A stretch of DNA of 64,000 nt. Source: CADCTP01 sp963849885 (GTDB taxonomy: Bacteria; Actinomycetota; Actinomycetes; Mycobacteriales; CADCTP01). Location: assembly GCA_963849885.1 (NCBI GenBank), contig CAWKIV010000019.1, positions 1 through 64,000 of the forward strand, given 5' to 3'. The notes beneath the pieces are model-generated. The model saw only the letters and a list, made by a program, of their open reading frames with translations. It was not told the DNA's origin and did not search any database. Positions 9,420 to 17,750 of this stretch are shown in pieces. Every line of letters begins with the position of its first letter. The stretch's first letter is position 1. A program made the position numbers and the translations under genes.

Positions 9420-9785
9420 ATGCCGGACACGGGTGTGAGGCCGAGGCGGTTCCAGCGGCTGTCGATCGTTCGGTTGCGCACCCCGGAGACGCCGGCGCCG
9501 GACAGCCCGGACGACGACCGGATTCAGGAGGCACACCTGGCGTACCTGCACGACCTGCAGGACCGGGGGTTGATCCTGGTCAACGGCCCGGTACAGCGAG
9601 CCGACGACCCGAGGTTCCGCGGCATGACCATCTACTCCGTACCGGCGGATGAGGCGCGCCAGCTCGCGCTGGAGGATCCCGCCGTGCGGGCCGGCTGGTT
9701 CGAGCCGCACGTGGACGGTTGGCTGGTCCCCGCGGTGCCCGTGGCGCTCGGCACGAGGGTCGACGTCGAGTTCCCCGAGGACTAA
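9420..9785 (+). CDS. YciI family protein
   Basis: A 121-residue protein with a ferredoxin-like fold. The start chosen is the ATG at 9420, behind the purine-rich stretch GGTGGAG. Family features seen are the early strand SIVRLRTPETPAP, the helix IQEAHLAYLHDLQDRGLILV, NGPVQRADDPRFRGMTIYSV and ARQLALEDPAVRAGWFEPHV, where a conserved Asp-Pro lies near a possible active-site pocket. YciI proteins are small enzyme-like proteins of mostly unknown chemistry. It follows the SagB gene by 90 bp on the same strand and may share its transcript. Confidence 0.83.
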   Translation: MPDTGVRPRRFQRLSIVRLRTPETPAPDSPDDDRIQEAHLAYLHDLQDRGLILVNGPVQRADDPRFRGMTIYSVPADEARQLALEDPAVRAGWFEPHVDGWLVPAVPVALGTRVDVEFPED

Positions 9786-9864
9786 GCGCCTCACCCAACA
9801 TCCGACTCTGCCGCGGGCGGCTCGTTGCGCGACTCTGCCGATGTGCCTGCATCGCGGGCGCTGC

Positions 9865-11712
9865 TCAGCGGTCGGCCGAGGCCTCCTCGAGTCGGGCTGC
9901 GATGCGCTTGTGTGCTTCCCACACCTCCTCGGGCAGGTCGGCGAACTGGGCCAGGTGCTCCTGACGGAAGGTCATCTCCTGGCGCCAGCGATCGTGGTCG
10001 ACGGTGAGCAGGACCTCGAGATCGTCGGGCGCGATCGCCATCCCCTCCAGGTAGAGCTCGTCGGGGGTGGGGAGGATGCCGACCGGCGTGCGCCGCCCGC
10101 TGACTTCGCCGTTGCTCAGCCGTAGCAGCCACAGCAGAGGGCGCAGGTTGTCCCGATATCCGGGCCAGAGGAAGTGGCCGTCGGCGGGGTCGCGCTGGAA
10201 CCAGTTGACGTGCGCGAAGATCGGTTTCTGCCGAGCGGAGCCGATGATCTTCAGCCAGTGCGCCGCGTAGGCCCCTTCGGGGTAGGAGAGGAACGGCCGC
10301 ATCGACATCGGGTCGTAGCGCAGCTGACCCTCCACGCCCTCGGCGGCGTAGGTCGCCTCGGCACCCAGCGTCAGCCCGTCGTAGACGCCCTCGGCGACGT
10401 CGGTGATCGCACGGATCAGCGGCTCGCGGTCACTCGTCCGGCCACCGAAGATGATCGCGTCGATGGGCACGCCCCGGGGGTCGTCGAAGTCGTCGGCGAG
10501 ATTGGGCACGTTGTCCAGCTGGGTGGTGAAGCGGCTGTTCGGGTGCGCCCAGGGCTCATCGATGTCGGACTCGGGCGCTGCGCCGATCGGCGCGCCGGTC
10601 CAGTCGCGCCATCCGGCGGCCTCCGGTGGTGTCGGGGTGCGGCCCTCCCACCAGACTTCCTGCGTCTCCTCGTTGTAGGCCACGTTCGTGAACAACGTCC
10701 CGGTACCCGGCGCCACCGCGGCGAGCCCGACCGGGTTGGTGGTCTCGTTGGTGTCCTTTGCGACACCGAAGACGCCGAACTCCGGGTTGATCGCGTAGAT
10801 CCGGCCGTCGTCGGGATCCACCCGGAGCCAGGCGATGTCATCGCCGTAGAACCGCACCTCGTACCGGTCCTTCAGCCCCTGCGGGGGCAGCATCATCGCG
10901 AGGTTGGTCTTGCCGGACGCGCTGGGGAACCCACCGCAGATGTGATACGTACGGCCGGTCTGCTTGTCGGCGATGCCGATGAGCATGAACTGCTCGGCCA
11001 AGAACTCGCCCGACCTCCACCCGTCGTAGGCGGCTTGCCGCAGCCCGTGCGCGATCTTGCCGAGCAGCGCGTTGCCACCGTACGAGGAGCCGAAGTGCAG
11101 GATCGTGCGCTCGTCGGCGACGGTCACGAAGTAGCGCTGGTCGTGCTCGGTTCCCTGACCGAGGTTCTCCAGGTCGCCGGTGACGTGAACACCGCGCACG
11201 AAGCTGCCCGGATCGGCGAGGTTGTTGACGTAGTGCACGCCGACCCGCGCCATGCGGATCATGTGCAGGACGACCGTGCGGTGGTCGGTGAGCTCGACCC
11301 CGGCCCCGTACGACTCGAGCGGCGATCCCGGGGGCGCCATCAGGTACGGCACCACGTACATCGTCTTGCCGGCCGACGCGCCGCGCATCCGCTGCTCCAG
11401 CAGCGGCGTCATCTCCGCCGCCGGGCGCCAGTTGTTGTAGACGCCCCGGTCGGCCGGGTCGCTCGTCGCCACAATCGTGCGCTCCTCGGAGCGTGCGGTG
11501 TCCTTGACGTAGCTGCGCGAGTAGTAGCGGCCCTGTCCGGCGGGCTGGATCTCCCCCGCCGCCAGCGACTCCTCGAGCAGCCGGCCGTCGTCCGAGGCGC
11601 TGACGACCTCCACCCTCGCCGGTCGGGTATGCGCAGCCCACCGCCGCACGAACGCGCGGACCCGATCGTTGTTCACCCCTGCCCTGTCGAGTGCAGCGTC
11701 GACGTCCACCAC
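9865..11712 (-). CDS. pckG: Divergent GTP-type phosphoenolpyruvate carboxykinase
   Basis: A 615-residue GTP-dependent PEPCK, which converts oxaloacetate and GTP to phosphoenolpyruvate, CO2 and GDP. The GTG start at 11712 has AGGAG nine bases upstream. Conserved blocks seen are ARSEERT, TMYVVPYLMAPPGSPLESYG, SSYGGNALLGK (metal-ligand Lys), the P-loop FPSASGKTN (262-270), FYGDDIAWLRV (metal-ligand Asp), AHPNSRF and HVNWFQRDPADGHFLWPG. Two usual active-site residues differ. The reactive Cys of FPSACGKTN is Ser266. The block LAEHMLI, whose His binds Mn2+, reads LAEQFMLI. This suggests altered metal handling or regulation, not clearly loss of activity. Length is normal for the family (about 600). 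Confidence 0.9.
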   Translation of the reverse strand: MVDVDAALDRAGVNNDRVRAFVRRWAAHTRPARVEVVSASDDGRLLEESLAAGEIQPAGQGRYYSRSYVKDTARSEERTIVATSDPADRGVYNNWRPAAEMTPLLEQRMRGASAGKTMYVVPYLMAPPGSPLESYGAGVELTDHRTVVLHMIRMARVGVHYVNNLADPGSFVRGVHVTGDLENLGQGTEHDQRYFVTVADERTILHFGSSYGGNALLGKIAHGLRQAAYDGWRSGEFLAEQFMLIGIADKQTGRTYHICGGFPSASGKTNLAMMLPPQGLKDRYEVRFYGDDIAWLRVDPDDGRIYAINPEFGVFGVAKDTNETTNPVGLAAVAPGTGTLFTNVAYNEETQEVWWEGRTPTPPEAAGWRDWTGAPIGAAPESDIDEPWAHPNSRFTTQLDNVPNLADDFDDPRGVPIDAIIFGGRTSDREPLIRAITDVAEGVYDGLTLGAEATYAAEGVEGQLRYDPMSMRPFLSYPEGAYAAHWLKIIGSARQKPIFAHVNWFQRDPADGHFLWPGYRDNLRPLLWLLRLSNGEVSGRRTPVGILPTPDELYLEGMAIAPDDLEVLLTVDHDRWRQEMTFRQEHLAQFADLPEEVWEAHKRIAARLEEASADR

Positions 11713-12074
11713 GTGGGAGCACTCCTATCCGCGATCGCCGTCGATCGCGCCGTACCACGACACTAAAGCACCAATCGCGGCGTAAGATCGCCAGCCGAAG
11801 GTGCGCGGGACACAGCATCATGCCGCACCGCTCGATGTCTTGCGGCCGTCCTCGCAGCGGCGTGGCCCCCTGAGTACCTGCACTTGATCGCATGGCCCAT
11901 CGCGGCGGGAACCGTCGATCTCGCCCGTGCCGAAGACTCCTCGATCATGCGCGAGCATCCGCTCTCGAGGAACGGGTCAAGCGCGTCCCGTAGGAGTCGG
12001 TCGGCCCGCCGACGGCGCCGGGCAGGCTGGGGCCATCGGCATCCGTCCGGGAGAGTCGCTGCCGCCGCTTGTGC
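11713..12074. other. Intergenic region between PEPCK and slipin genes
   Basis: These 362 bases lie upstream of the PEPCK gene and downstream of the slipin gene, both on the minus strand. I see no convincing gene. It should carry the PEPCK promoter; a ribosome-binding AGGAG stands at about 11722-11726. Confidence 0.5.
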
Positions 12075-12932
12075 TCACCTGGCTTCGGGGGCGCGGTCGG
12101 TCTGCGCAGTCGCCGTTGGCTGCGGCTCGACCTGGCCGCGCTGAAGGTCGTGTTGCGCGGCATGCACCTCCTTCTCCGGTGCATTCGTCGCGCTCTCGAG
12201 GAATCGGAGGAGCTCCACCGGAAACGGCAGGACGAGCGTGGAGTTCTTCTCCGCCGCGACCTCCACCACCGTCTGGAGGAGTCGTAGCTGCAGGGCGGCC
12301 GGAGTGTCGGCCATGATGCCGGCAGCTTCCGCGAGCTTCCGGGACGCCTGCAGTTCGCCGTCCGCGGTGATGATCCGGGCGCGCCTCTCCCGTTCGGCCT
12401 CGGCCTGCCGGGACATCGACCGCTTCATGGACTCGGGCAGCGCGACGTCCTTGATCTCCACTCGGTCGATGTGGATTCCCCAGCCCAACGCAGGGCTGTC
12501 GATGAGCAGCTCGAGACCCTTGTTCAGGGACTCCCGGTTGCACAGCAGGTCGTCCAGCTCGCTCTTGCCGATCATGGATCGCAGCGAGGTCTGCGCAACC
12601 TGGCCCACCGCGAAGAGGTAATCCTGGACCGTGACGATCGCGGTCGTCGGCTGGTCCACCCGGAAGTAGACCACCGCGTCGACCCGCACTGTCACGTTGT
12701 CCCGGGTGATTCCGTCCTGTGCAGGCACGGGCATCGTGACGATCTGCATGTTGACCTTGCGAATGCGGTCGATGAGCGGCGTGATCCGGGTCAGCCCCGG
12801 TTCCCGGACAGCAGGTTGGACCCGCCCCAGCCGGAAGACCACCCCACGTTCGTACTGCCGCACCACCCGGAACCCGGCAGCCACCCAAGCGATCCCCAGA
12901 CCCAGCACGCCCAGGACGACCTCGACGAACAC
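12075..12932 (-). CDS. Slipin (SPFH/Band 7, stomatin-like) membrane protein
   Basis: A 285-residue stomatin-family protein. It has one N-terminal membrane segment (VEVVLGVLGLGIAWVAAGF), the typical VVRQYERGVVFRLGR junction and GLTRITPLIDRIRKVNMQIV. The SPFH core then includes VRVDAVVYFRVDQPTTAIVT, LRSMIGKSELDDLLCNRESL and GIHIDRVEIKDVALPESMKR, followed by the charged helix RQAEAERERRARIITADGE. The tail after residue 250 is low-complexity. Slipins form membrane-microdomain scaffolds and often partner an NfeD protease, which is absent here. It stands alone, divergent from the lipid kinase gene at 13364. Confidence 0.9.
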   Translation of the reverse strand: MFVEVVLGVLGLGIAWVAAGFRVVRQYERGVVFRLGRVQPAVREPGLTRITPLIDRIRKVNMQIVTMPVPAQDGITRDNVTVRVDAVVYFRVDQPTTAIVTVQDYLFAVGQVAQTSLRSMIGKSELDDLLCNRESLNKGLELLIDSPALGWGIHIDRVEIKDVALPESMKRSMSRQAEAERERRARIITADGELQASRKLAEAAGIMADTPAALQLRLLQTVVEVAAEKNSTLVLPFPVELLRFLESATNAPEKEVHAAQHDLQRGQVEPQPTATAQTDRAPEAR

Positions 12933-13363
12933 GGCAGCCTCCTCGCCAGCCGACGGCCGGGCGGAGCCGGCGGCCCGAAGGGCCGAGAAAGTCGGCGGCG
13001 CGGGCGGAGGGCGTGACCCGGCCCCACCAGCCTACGTCCCAGGCCGCCGCTCGACCGGCATCGGCCGCCCGGCTGGCAACTGGCCATCTGCCACCCGCGT
13101 CGAAACGCCCAGTCGGCGCAGCTACAAGGCACGCACATCAGGGAGCGGATGATCGTGCTGCTCGGGGCGGGGTCGCGGGGTCTGAGTCGGAGCCTATCTG
13201 GACGGCGACGCGCGGCCCGCGGCTCGCCGGGCGGGGGCGCTCGGCGATGAGGGGCGCGGTCGCGGATCCGGCCTTGTTCTTTACGTCGGCGCCTCGCTGC
13301 CCTGAGTACGGTGGACCGGCCGCGCCCCGGAGGTCGGCAGCGGTTCAACCCGAGGGACGGGTG
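12933..13363. other. Divergent intergenic region
   Basis: A stretch of 431 bases between the divergent slipin (minus) and lipid-kinase (plus) genes. Open frames crossing it have noncoding composition. It should hold both promoters; I cannot identify a confident hexamer pair. Confidence 0.5.
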
Positions 13364-14347
13364 GTGAACGAGCTCTCCCCGAAGTGGCTGGCCGAGCAGC
13401 GGATCCGGCGTGAGCAGGAGCTGGTCCTGCTCGTCAACGTCCGGTCGCGCCGCGGTGCCCGGCACCACGGGGCGGTCCGGGCGATGTTGGAGGGCCGCGG
13501 GTTCACCGTTACTGCGGAGCATCTGGTTCGGAACCCGGCGGCGCAGCTGCCGGCGCTGCTTCCGCAGATCCTCGCTGCCCGCCCGCCGCTGCTCGTGGTC
13601 GGCAGCGGCGACGGCACCATCGCGACCGTGGTCGACCACCTCGCCCACACCGACACGGTCCTGGGCTACCTGCCGTTGGGCACCACGAACAACTTCGGTC
13701 GCAGCCTCGGGCTGCCGATGCGGCTGCGCGGCGCCATCGACGTCATCGTGCACGGGAAGGTCGCCGACGTCGACCTTGGCAGCGTCAACGGCGACCTGTT
13801 CGCCAACCTGGTCAGCATCGGCGTCTCCGCGGACGTGGCCGGTCGCACCCCGCACGCCCTGAAGCGCCGCCTCGGCCGCGGCGCATACGCGGCGACCGGG
13901 CTGCGCGCGCTGCTGACCCACCGACCGTTCGTGGCCGACATCAGCACCGCCGACACCACCTGGCGGGTGTCCACCCATCAGCTGAACATCGCGAACGGAC
14001 GCATGCACGCCGGCACCGCGATCGCGTCCGACGCGAGCGTCGACGACCGTCTGCTCATTGCGTACGCCCTCGGCGGTCCGGGCCGGCTGTCCACGGTCTA
14101 CGCCGCGGCGCACCAGGCGCTGACACCATGGCGGCCGGTGGAGCGGAAGGGCTACCTCACCGCCACCGAGCTCCACGTCAACACCGACACCCCTCAGCTG
14201 ATTGACGTCGACGGCGAGATCGCTGGCCAGACCCCGATCCATGTCAAGCTCAGCCCGAACGCCCTGCGCGTCCTCGTCCCTCTCGACTTCGTGGACGACA
14301 AGATGCCCGGCCACCCCCAAGTCCGCCGCGAGATCCGACCCGACTGA
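13364..14347 (+). CDS. Diacylglycerol kinase-like (YegS/DgkB family) lipid kinase
   Basis: About 327 residues in the diacylglycerol/sphingosine kinase family, which phosphorylates membrane lipid head groups. The family's catalytic motif appears as LLVVGSGDGTIATVVDHL (usually GGDGT; here GSGDGT), followed by LGYLPLGTTNNFGRSLGLP. The C-terminal domain has NLVSIGVSADVAGRT, the strand HQLNIANGRMHAGTAIASDA and the Asp-Gly of LIDVDGEIAGQTPI. Two consecutive GTG codons (13361, 13364) follow GAGGGA; the second gives better spacing. The Gly-to-Ser change in the nucleotide motif is mild. Confidence 0.86.
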   Translation: MNELSPKWLAEQRIRREQELVLLVNVRSRRGARHHGAVRAMLEGRGFTVTAEHLVRNPAAQLPALLPQILAARPPLLVVGSGDGTIATVVDHLAHTDTVLGYLPLGTTNNFGRSLGLPMRLRGAIDVIVHGKVADVDLGSVNGDLFANLVSIGVSADVAGRTPHALKRRLGRGAYAATGLRALLTHRPFVADISTADTTWRVSTHQLNIANGRMHAGTAIASDASVDDRLLIAYALGGPGRLSTVYAAAHQALTPWRPVERKGYLTATELHVNTDTPQLIDVDGEIAGQTPIHVKLSPNALRVLVPLDFVDDKMPGHPQVRREIRPD

Positions 14348-14405
14348 AGCCGGCGTTGTGGAGCAGGGGTCCGACGCACTGTGTCAGGTGGATGGTCGGG
14401 CCGTC

Positions 14406-14987
14406 CTAGCGGGACGACTCCAGGCCGCTGAGCCGGTTGTTGAGTTTGACGGTGGTGCTCCAACTGCGGATCGTCATCGACTTGTACAGCGGGGAACTCA
14501 TCACCGTGTTGAGCCGGCTCTTGGTGCGTTGGGCGCTGAGCCGCTGCGAATAGATGACGCCTTCGCCTTGCCAGATCCGGTCGACGCCCTCTCGCGGGTT
14601 GAAGGCCGTCATCGCGCTGGATGCGCTGATGCCCATGAGGAAGATCGCGTCACAGTGGTACGTGTCCGGCTCGTCGCCGAAGCGGTCAGGCTTGTCCTCG
14701 ACGACGGCCTTGACCTGTGCCGCGGTGAGCACCAGCACCTTGACCGGGTCCTGGTCGAGACCGAAGTCCTCGACCAGGACCGACTCGATCTGCTGACCGA
14801 GCGTCCGTGCGGGCTTCGAGGACCGCAGCAGCACATTGCCGCTGGCCAGAACTGTAGAGACGTCTTCGTGGCCGAGATCGGTCAGTCGTTCGGACAACGC
14901 GGACATGGCGAGCTTGTTCTTGCCGCCGACGTTCACGCCGCGCAGCAGCGCCAGGTACGACCGCACGTCCGTCCGCCTCACCTTCAT
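14406..14987 (-). CDS. DUF1697 family protein
   Basis: A 193-residue protein from the ATG at 14987. It opens with the DUF1697 signature YLALLRGVNVGGKNKLAMSA, continues with LGHEDVSTVLASGNVLL and has the C-terminal block GVIYSQRLSAQRTKSRLN. The family is a small soluble fold found widely in actinobacteria, with no established reaction. It is convergent with the lipid kinase gene upstream, and 58 bp separate their stops. Confidence 0.88.
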   Translation of the reverse strand: MKVRRTDVRSYLALLRGVNVGGKNKLAMSALSERLTDLGHEDVSTVLASGNVLLRSSKPARTLGQQIESVLVEDFGLDQDPVKVLVLTAAQVKAVVEDKPDRFGDEPDTYHCDAIFLMGISASSAMTAFNPREGVDRIWQGEGVIYSQRLSAQRTKSRLNTVMSSPLYKSMTIRSWSTTVKLNNRLSGLESSR

Positions 14988-15232
14988 CGGTCGCAGGCTG
15001 CCCTGCACCCTCGTCCGCTGCAACGGCGTCGATCCCACCACGGCGCCGCGGCGTGGACGACCGGTGGCCGGCTCCGGCGGGCCACGACGAACCGCGATGC
15101 CGCTCCTCGAAGACACGCGATCGCCTCACCTGCGTCGCTCGAGCGTGGCGCCTTCTGCAGGGCTCGATGAGCATCAACTGGACGGTCATCGCCTGCCAGG
15201 TGCTGCGCTGGGATTAGCCCGTCCGGGCGGTT

Positions 15233-15260
15233 GTACTCTACCTAGGCCTAGGTAGAGTAC
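15233..15260. promoter_or_regulatory. Perfect 28-bp palindrome, probable PadR operator
   Basis: The half-site GTACTCTACCTAGG is followed directly by its exact reverse complement. The palindrome ends four bases before the PadR start codon, so a bound dimer would block transcription or translation of the PadR pair. This fits the autoregulation known for PadR proteins; binding is inferred from position and symmetry. Confidence 0.8.
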
Positions 15261-15264
15261 GTGC

Positions 15265-15696
15265 ATGGCTGACAGGGCACCGCGGATGACGATCCCGACC
15301 CAGCTGGTGCTCCGGGCGCTGCTCGAGGACCCGGCGCGGGAGCTGTACGGGATCGAGATCGGCACCGCGGCCGGCCTGCCCAGCGGGACGGTCCATCCGA
15401 TCCTGGCCCGTCTGGAGGGCCTGCGCTGGGTCGAGTCCCGCTGGGAGGACATCGACACCCGGGCGGAGGGCCGGCCCGCCCGCCGCTACTACCGGCTCAC
15501 CGCCACCGGGGCCGAGTCCGCCCGGATGGCGTTGGCCCGCGCCTACCGGCCGAGCTCGGGCGGCCTCGCCTGCGGCCTGCGACCGAGCCGACATGACCCC
15601 GCCGCCGGACATCTGGTGCTGCCGCACTGTCGAGCTCGCGGTTCGGGTGCTGCCGGCCCAGCACCGGGAGCGGTACGCGTTGGAGTTCATCGCTGA
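15265..15696 (+). CDS. PadR family transcriptional regulator
   Basis: A winged-helix regulator of the PadR type. QLVLRALLEDPARELYGIEI is the family's opening helix, SGTVHPILARLEGLRWVESR the recognition helix region, and RPARRYYRLTATGAESARMA the wing and dimer start. The core ends near residue 95. The last 45 or so residues lose normal composition and overlap the downstream gene by 104 bases. In the adjacent frame the protein would instead stop in an ATGA overlap at 15593-15596, so a one-base indel near 15560-15590 is plausible. It sits four bases after the perfect palindrome at 15233. Confidence 0.85.
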   Translation: MADRAPRMTIPTQLVLRALLEDPARELYGIEIGTAAGLPSGTVHPILARLEGLRWVESRWEDIDTRAEGRPARRYYRLTATGAESARMALARAYRPSSGGLACGLRPSRHDPAAGHLVLPHCRARGSGAAGPAPGAVRVGVHR

Positions 15697-15985
15697 GCTC
15701 TACGGCCTACCGCCTGCCCAGCAGCGCCGGCACTCCGCCCGCGTGCTGACCAGCGCCTGGGCACTGCGCACCGCGCTCGACCCTGCCGCCCTCGCGCCGA
15801 TCCAGGAGAAAGCCGAGCACAGAACCCGAGGGTGGCTGCTCTGTCACCTCGGTCGGCACCTGTGGGCGCAGCATCGCAATCCCGAAGTCGGCGGGAAGGA
15901 TGCGGTGTTCGAGCAGTGTCGCCGGTGCGGACGCGAGCGCCAAGGGCACGAGCCGCCCCCGCCGGGATCGGTCCTGGGCGGCTAG
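15593..15985 (+). CDS. PadR-associated conserved actinobacterial protein
   Basis: A 130-residue soluble protein. The first half has RERYALEFIAELYGLPPAQQ followed by RRHSARVLTSAWALRTAL. The second half has a short zinc-ribbon-like end, WLLCHLGRHLWAQHRNPE and FEQCRRCGRER (CxxC plus an earlier Cys). As far as I recall, proteins of this make-up commonly follow PadR regulators in actinobacteria, and the function is unknown. It is co-directional with and overlaps the PadR gene. A degraded 58-bp piece of a second copy survives at 7760-7817. Confidence 0.72.
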   Translation: MTPPPDIWCCRTVELAVRVLPAQHRERYALEFIAELYGLPPAQQRRHSARVLTSAWALRTALDPAALAPIQEKAEHRTRGWLLCHLGRHLWAQHRNPEVGGKDAVFEQCRRCGRERQGHEPPPPGSVLGG

Positions 15986-16062
15986 CCGGACGCCGGGCCA
16001 CCCCTGTTTGCGGCCGTGGCGTCATCCGAGCACTTTCGTGCGGAGAGAGCAGGAGGGGTGAG

Positions 16063-17205
16063 ATGGCTACCCCATTACCGCATCGGCTCACTTCGACATG
16101 TGTTGCCGCTGCCGTGATCGCCGCGACCGCAGCGTGTAGCGGCGGTTCACCCGCGGCGCCGACAGCGAAGGGCTCGACCGCCGGTGGTGCCACCGCTGTC
16201 ACCGCTCACCCGGTGGTGCCGGCGGAGGTCGGGAAGCGCATCCAAGAGTTCCTGGATGTAGGCACCGGCGCGTTCGACCAGGTCCGGGCGATTCTGGTCA
16301 GCGTGGACGGCCGGCCGGTGTTCGAGCGCTACTACGACAGCTCCGCGGCGACCACCGGGAACGTCTTCTCGGTGACCAAGAGCGTGATGTCCATGCTCAT
16401 CGGCATCGCCATCGACGAGCGGAAGCTGCGTGGCGTCGACCAGACGCTGGCCGAACTGCTGCCGGCCTACGCGGCGACGATGCCGCCAGCGGTCGAAGCC
16501 GTCACCTTGCGCCAGGTCCTCACGATGACCGCGGGCCTGCCACCGGACCCGCCCGACCTGCCCGGCTTCGTGACCAGCAGCGACTGGGTGACCACCATCC
16601 TGACGGAAGGAACCCAACAGCCGGCCGGGCAGGGCTTCGCCTACTCCAGCGCCGGATCGCACCTGCTCTCGGCGATCCTCAGGCAGGCGACCGGACGCTC
16701 CACCCTGGACTACGCCCGGGCGAAGCTGTTCACCCCGCTCGGCATCAACACCGTCCCGGCTGCCGAGCCGGTCGCCCGGGCGGAGAGCCGGCCCGCCTAC
16801 GATCGCGCCCGCTTCGCCTGGCCGACCGACCCGCAGGGCAACCACGCCGGCTTCAGCTTCCTCAAGCTCACTGCCCGCGACATGGCCAAGCTCGGCCAGC
16901 TCTGGCTCGACCAGGGCCGCTGGGCAGACCGCCAGCTGGTGTCCGCCGCCTGGGTCGCCGAGTCCACCCGGTCCCATGTGGACACACAAAGCACCCCCGA
17001 GCAGTACGGCTACCAGTGGTGGGTGACCACCGCCGACGGCCACGCCGCCTACGCCGCCATGGGCTTCGGCGGTCAACTGGTCGAAGTCGTCCCCGACCTC
17101 GGCCTGGTCACCGTCGTCGCCAGCACCGACGCAACAGGCGCCGCCGGACCCGAGGTCTACCTCGACCTCGTCTCCTCCTACATCGCCCCCGCCATCAAGC
17201 AGTAG
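16063..17205 (+). CDS. Serine beta-lactamase-fold hydrolase, predicted lipoprotein
   Basis: A class C beta-lactamase/penicillin-binding-like serine hydrolase of 380 residues. The start is the ATG at 16063 behind AGGAGGGG. A signal sequence ends in the lipobox-like ATAAC, so it is probably a lipoprotein. The catalytic SxxK is in NVFSVTKSVMSMLIGIAID, the second motif is FAYSSAGSHLLSAIL (Tyr-Ser-Ser in place of Tyr-x-Asn), and YGYQWWVT with GFGGQLVEVVPDLGLVTVV makes up the C-terminal strands. The substrate could be peptidoglycan-derived or an ester; beta-lactam hydrolysis is not implied. It is the last full gene before the tmRNA-like scar. Confidence 0.87.
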   Translation: MATPLPHRLTSTCVAAAVIAATAACSGGSPAAPTAKGSTAGGATAVTAHPVVPAEVGKRIQEFLDVGTGAFDQVRAILVSVDGRPVFERYYDSSAATTGNVFSVTKSVMSMLIGIAIDERKLRGVDQTLAELLPAYAATMPPAVEAVTLRQVLTMTAGLPPDPPDLPGFVTSSDWVTTILTEGTQQPAGQGFAYSSAGSHLLSAILRQATGRSTLDYARAKLFTPLGINTVPAAEPVARAESRPAYDRARFAWPTDPQGNHAGFSFLKLTARDMAKLGQLWLDQGRWADRQLVSAAWVAESTRSHVDTQSTPEQYGYQWWVTTADGHAAYAAMGFGGQLVEVVPDLGLVTVVASTDATGAAGPEVYLDLVSSYIAPAIKQ

Positions 17206-17507
17206 AACTCCTCAACGGGGCAGCAGCCATCCGGGAATCAAATTCTTCCGGTACAGGATGGCGTGGCCTCCGGCGGACGCGCCGACGGTGTCAGGACGCA
17301 GCTGGCAGTGTGGGGTCAGGGGTTCGAGTCCCCTCAGCTCCACCCTTGAGCTGCACGTTCTCGGCTACGCACCGGCTCCCGGCCGGCGCTGAGCCGGTCG
17401 GCGGCCTGGCGGGCGCGGCGCTCCCTGAGCAGCTTGGCGACGGCACCGATCACCTGAACGTCGACCTGCGCACCGAACCGCAGCAGACCTCGGCGATACT
17501 GGCCGGC
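17206..17507. other. Intergenic region carrying the tmRNA 3' remnant
   Basis: A 302-base gap with no full gene. Its only recognisable content is the tmRNA-like 3' end at 17313-17344. Confidence 0.55.
17313..17344 (+). ncRNA. 3' end of a tmRNA (ssrA) gene: probable attachment-site remnant
   Basis: The sequence forms a perfect T arm: the stem AGGGG/CCCCT around the 7-nt loop TTCGAGT. It is followed by the acceptor strand CAGCTCC, discriminator A and CC. CAGCTCCACC is the tmRNA 3' end, pairing with a GGGGCUG 5' end. No 5' half, D-arm or tag-coding part occurs upstream, so this is not a complete tRNA or tmRNA gene. Integrative elements that target ssrA leave exactly such a 3' duplicate at their distal end. 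Given the plus orientation, the element would lie to the left (below 17.3 kb), with intact ssrA beyond the window. Confidence 0.65.
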
Positions 17508-17750
17508 GTGAGCAGAGGCGACTGGTTGCCGTGGCGCAGGGACTGGTCGAAGTACCCGAACGCCTGGAAGACCTACCTCGCCGGCTCGGTCGCCTTCACC
17601 GTGCTGGGCGCCGTCTACGTGATGGTCCGCGACGAGGTCGGTGTCGGCTACCTCGTCCTGGCCGCCGTTCTGGGCTTCCTCGCCCACTACAGCTTCCGGC
17701 ACAGCCGCCTCGGGACGCGTCCCGAGGAAAGCGACCGGCAGCCGCACTAG
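17508..17750 (+). CDS. Small membrane protein, two transmembrane segments
   Basis: An 80-residue protein starting at GTG 17508. After a charged start (SRGDWLPWRRDWSKYPNAWK) it has two hydrophobic segments, YLAGSVAFTVLGAVYVMV and GVGYLVLAAVLGFLAHYSF, and a short charged tail. No family is recognised. A GATACT hexamer seven bases before the start could be the -10 of a leaderless transcript. Its 3' end overlaps the P450 fragment on the other strand. Confidence 0.55.
   Translation: MSRGDWLPWRRDWSKYPNAWKTYLAGSVAFTVLGAVYVMVRDEVGVGYLVLAAVLGFLAHYSFRHSRLGTRPEESDRQPH

Noticed and set aside
10174..11766. A 530-codon plus-strand open frame
   Set aside because: Antisense to the PEPCK gene; composition is that of a shadow frame.
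17313..17344. Complete tRNA gene
   Set aside because: Only the T arm and acceptor 3' strand can be drawn; there is no matching 5' acceptor, D arm or anticodon arm within the preceding 100 bases.
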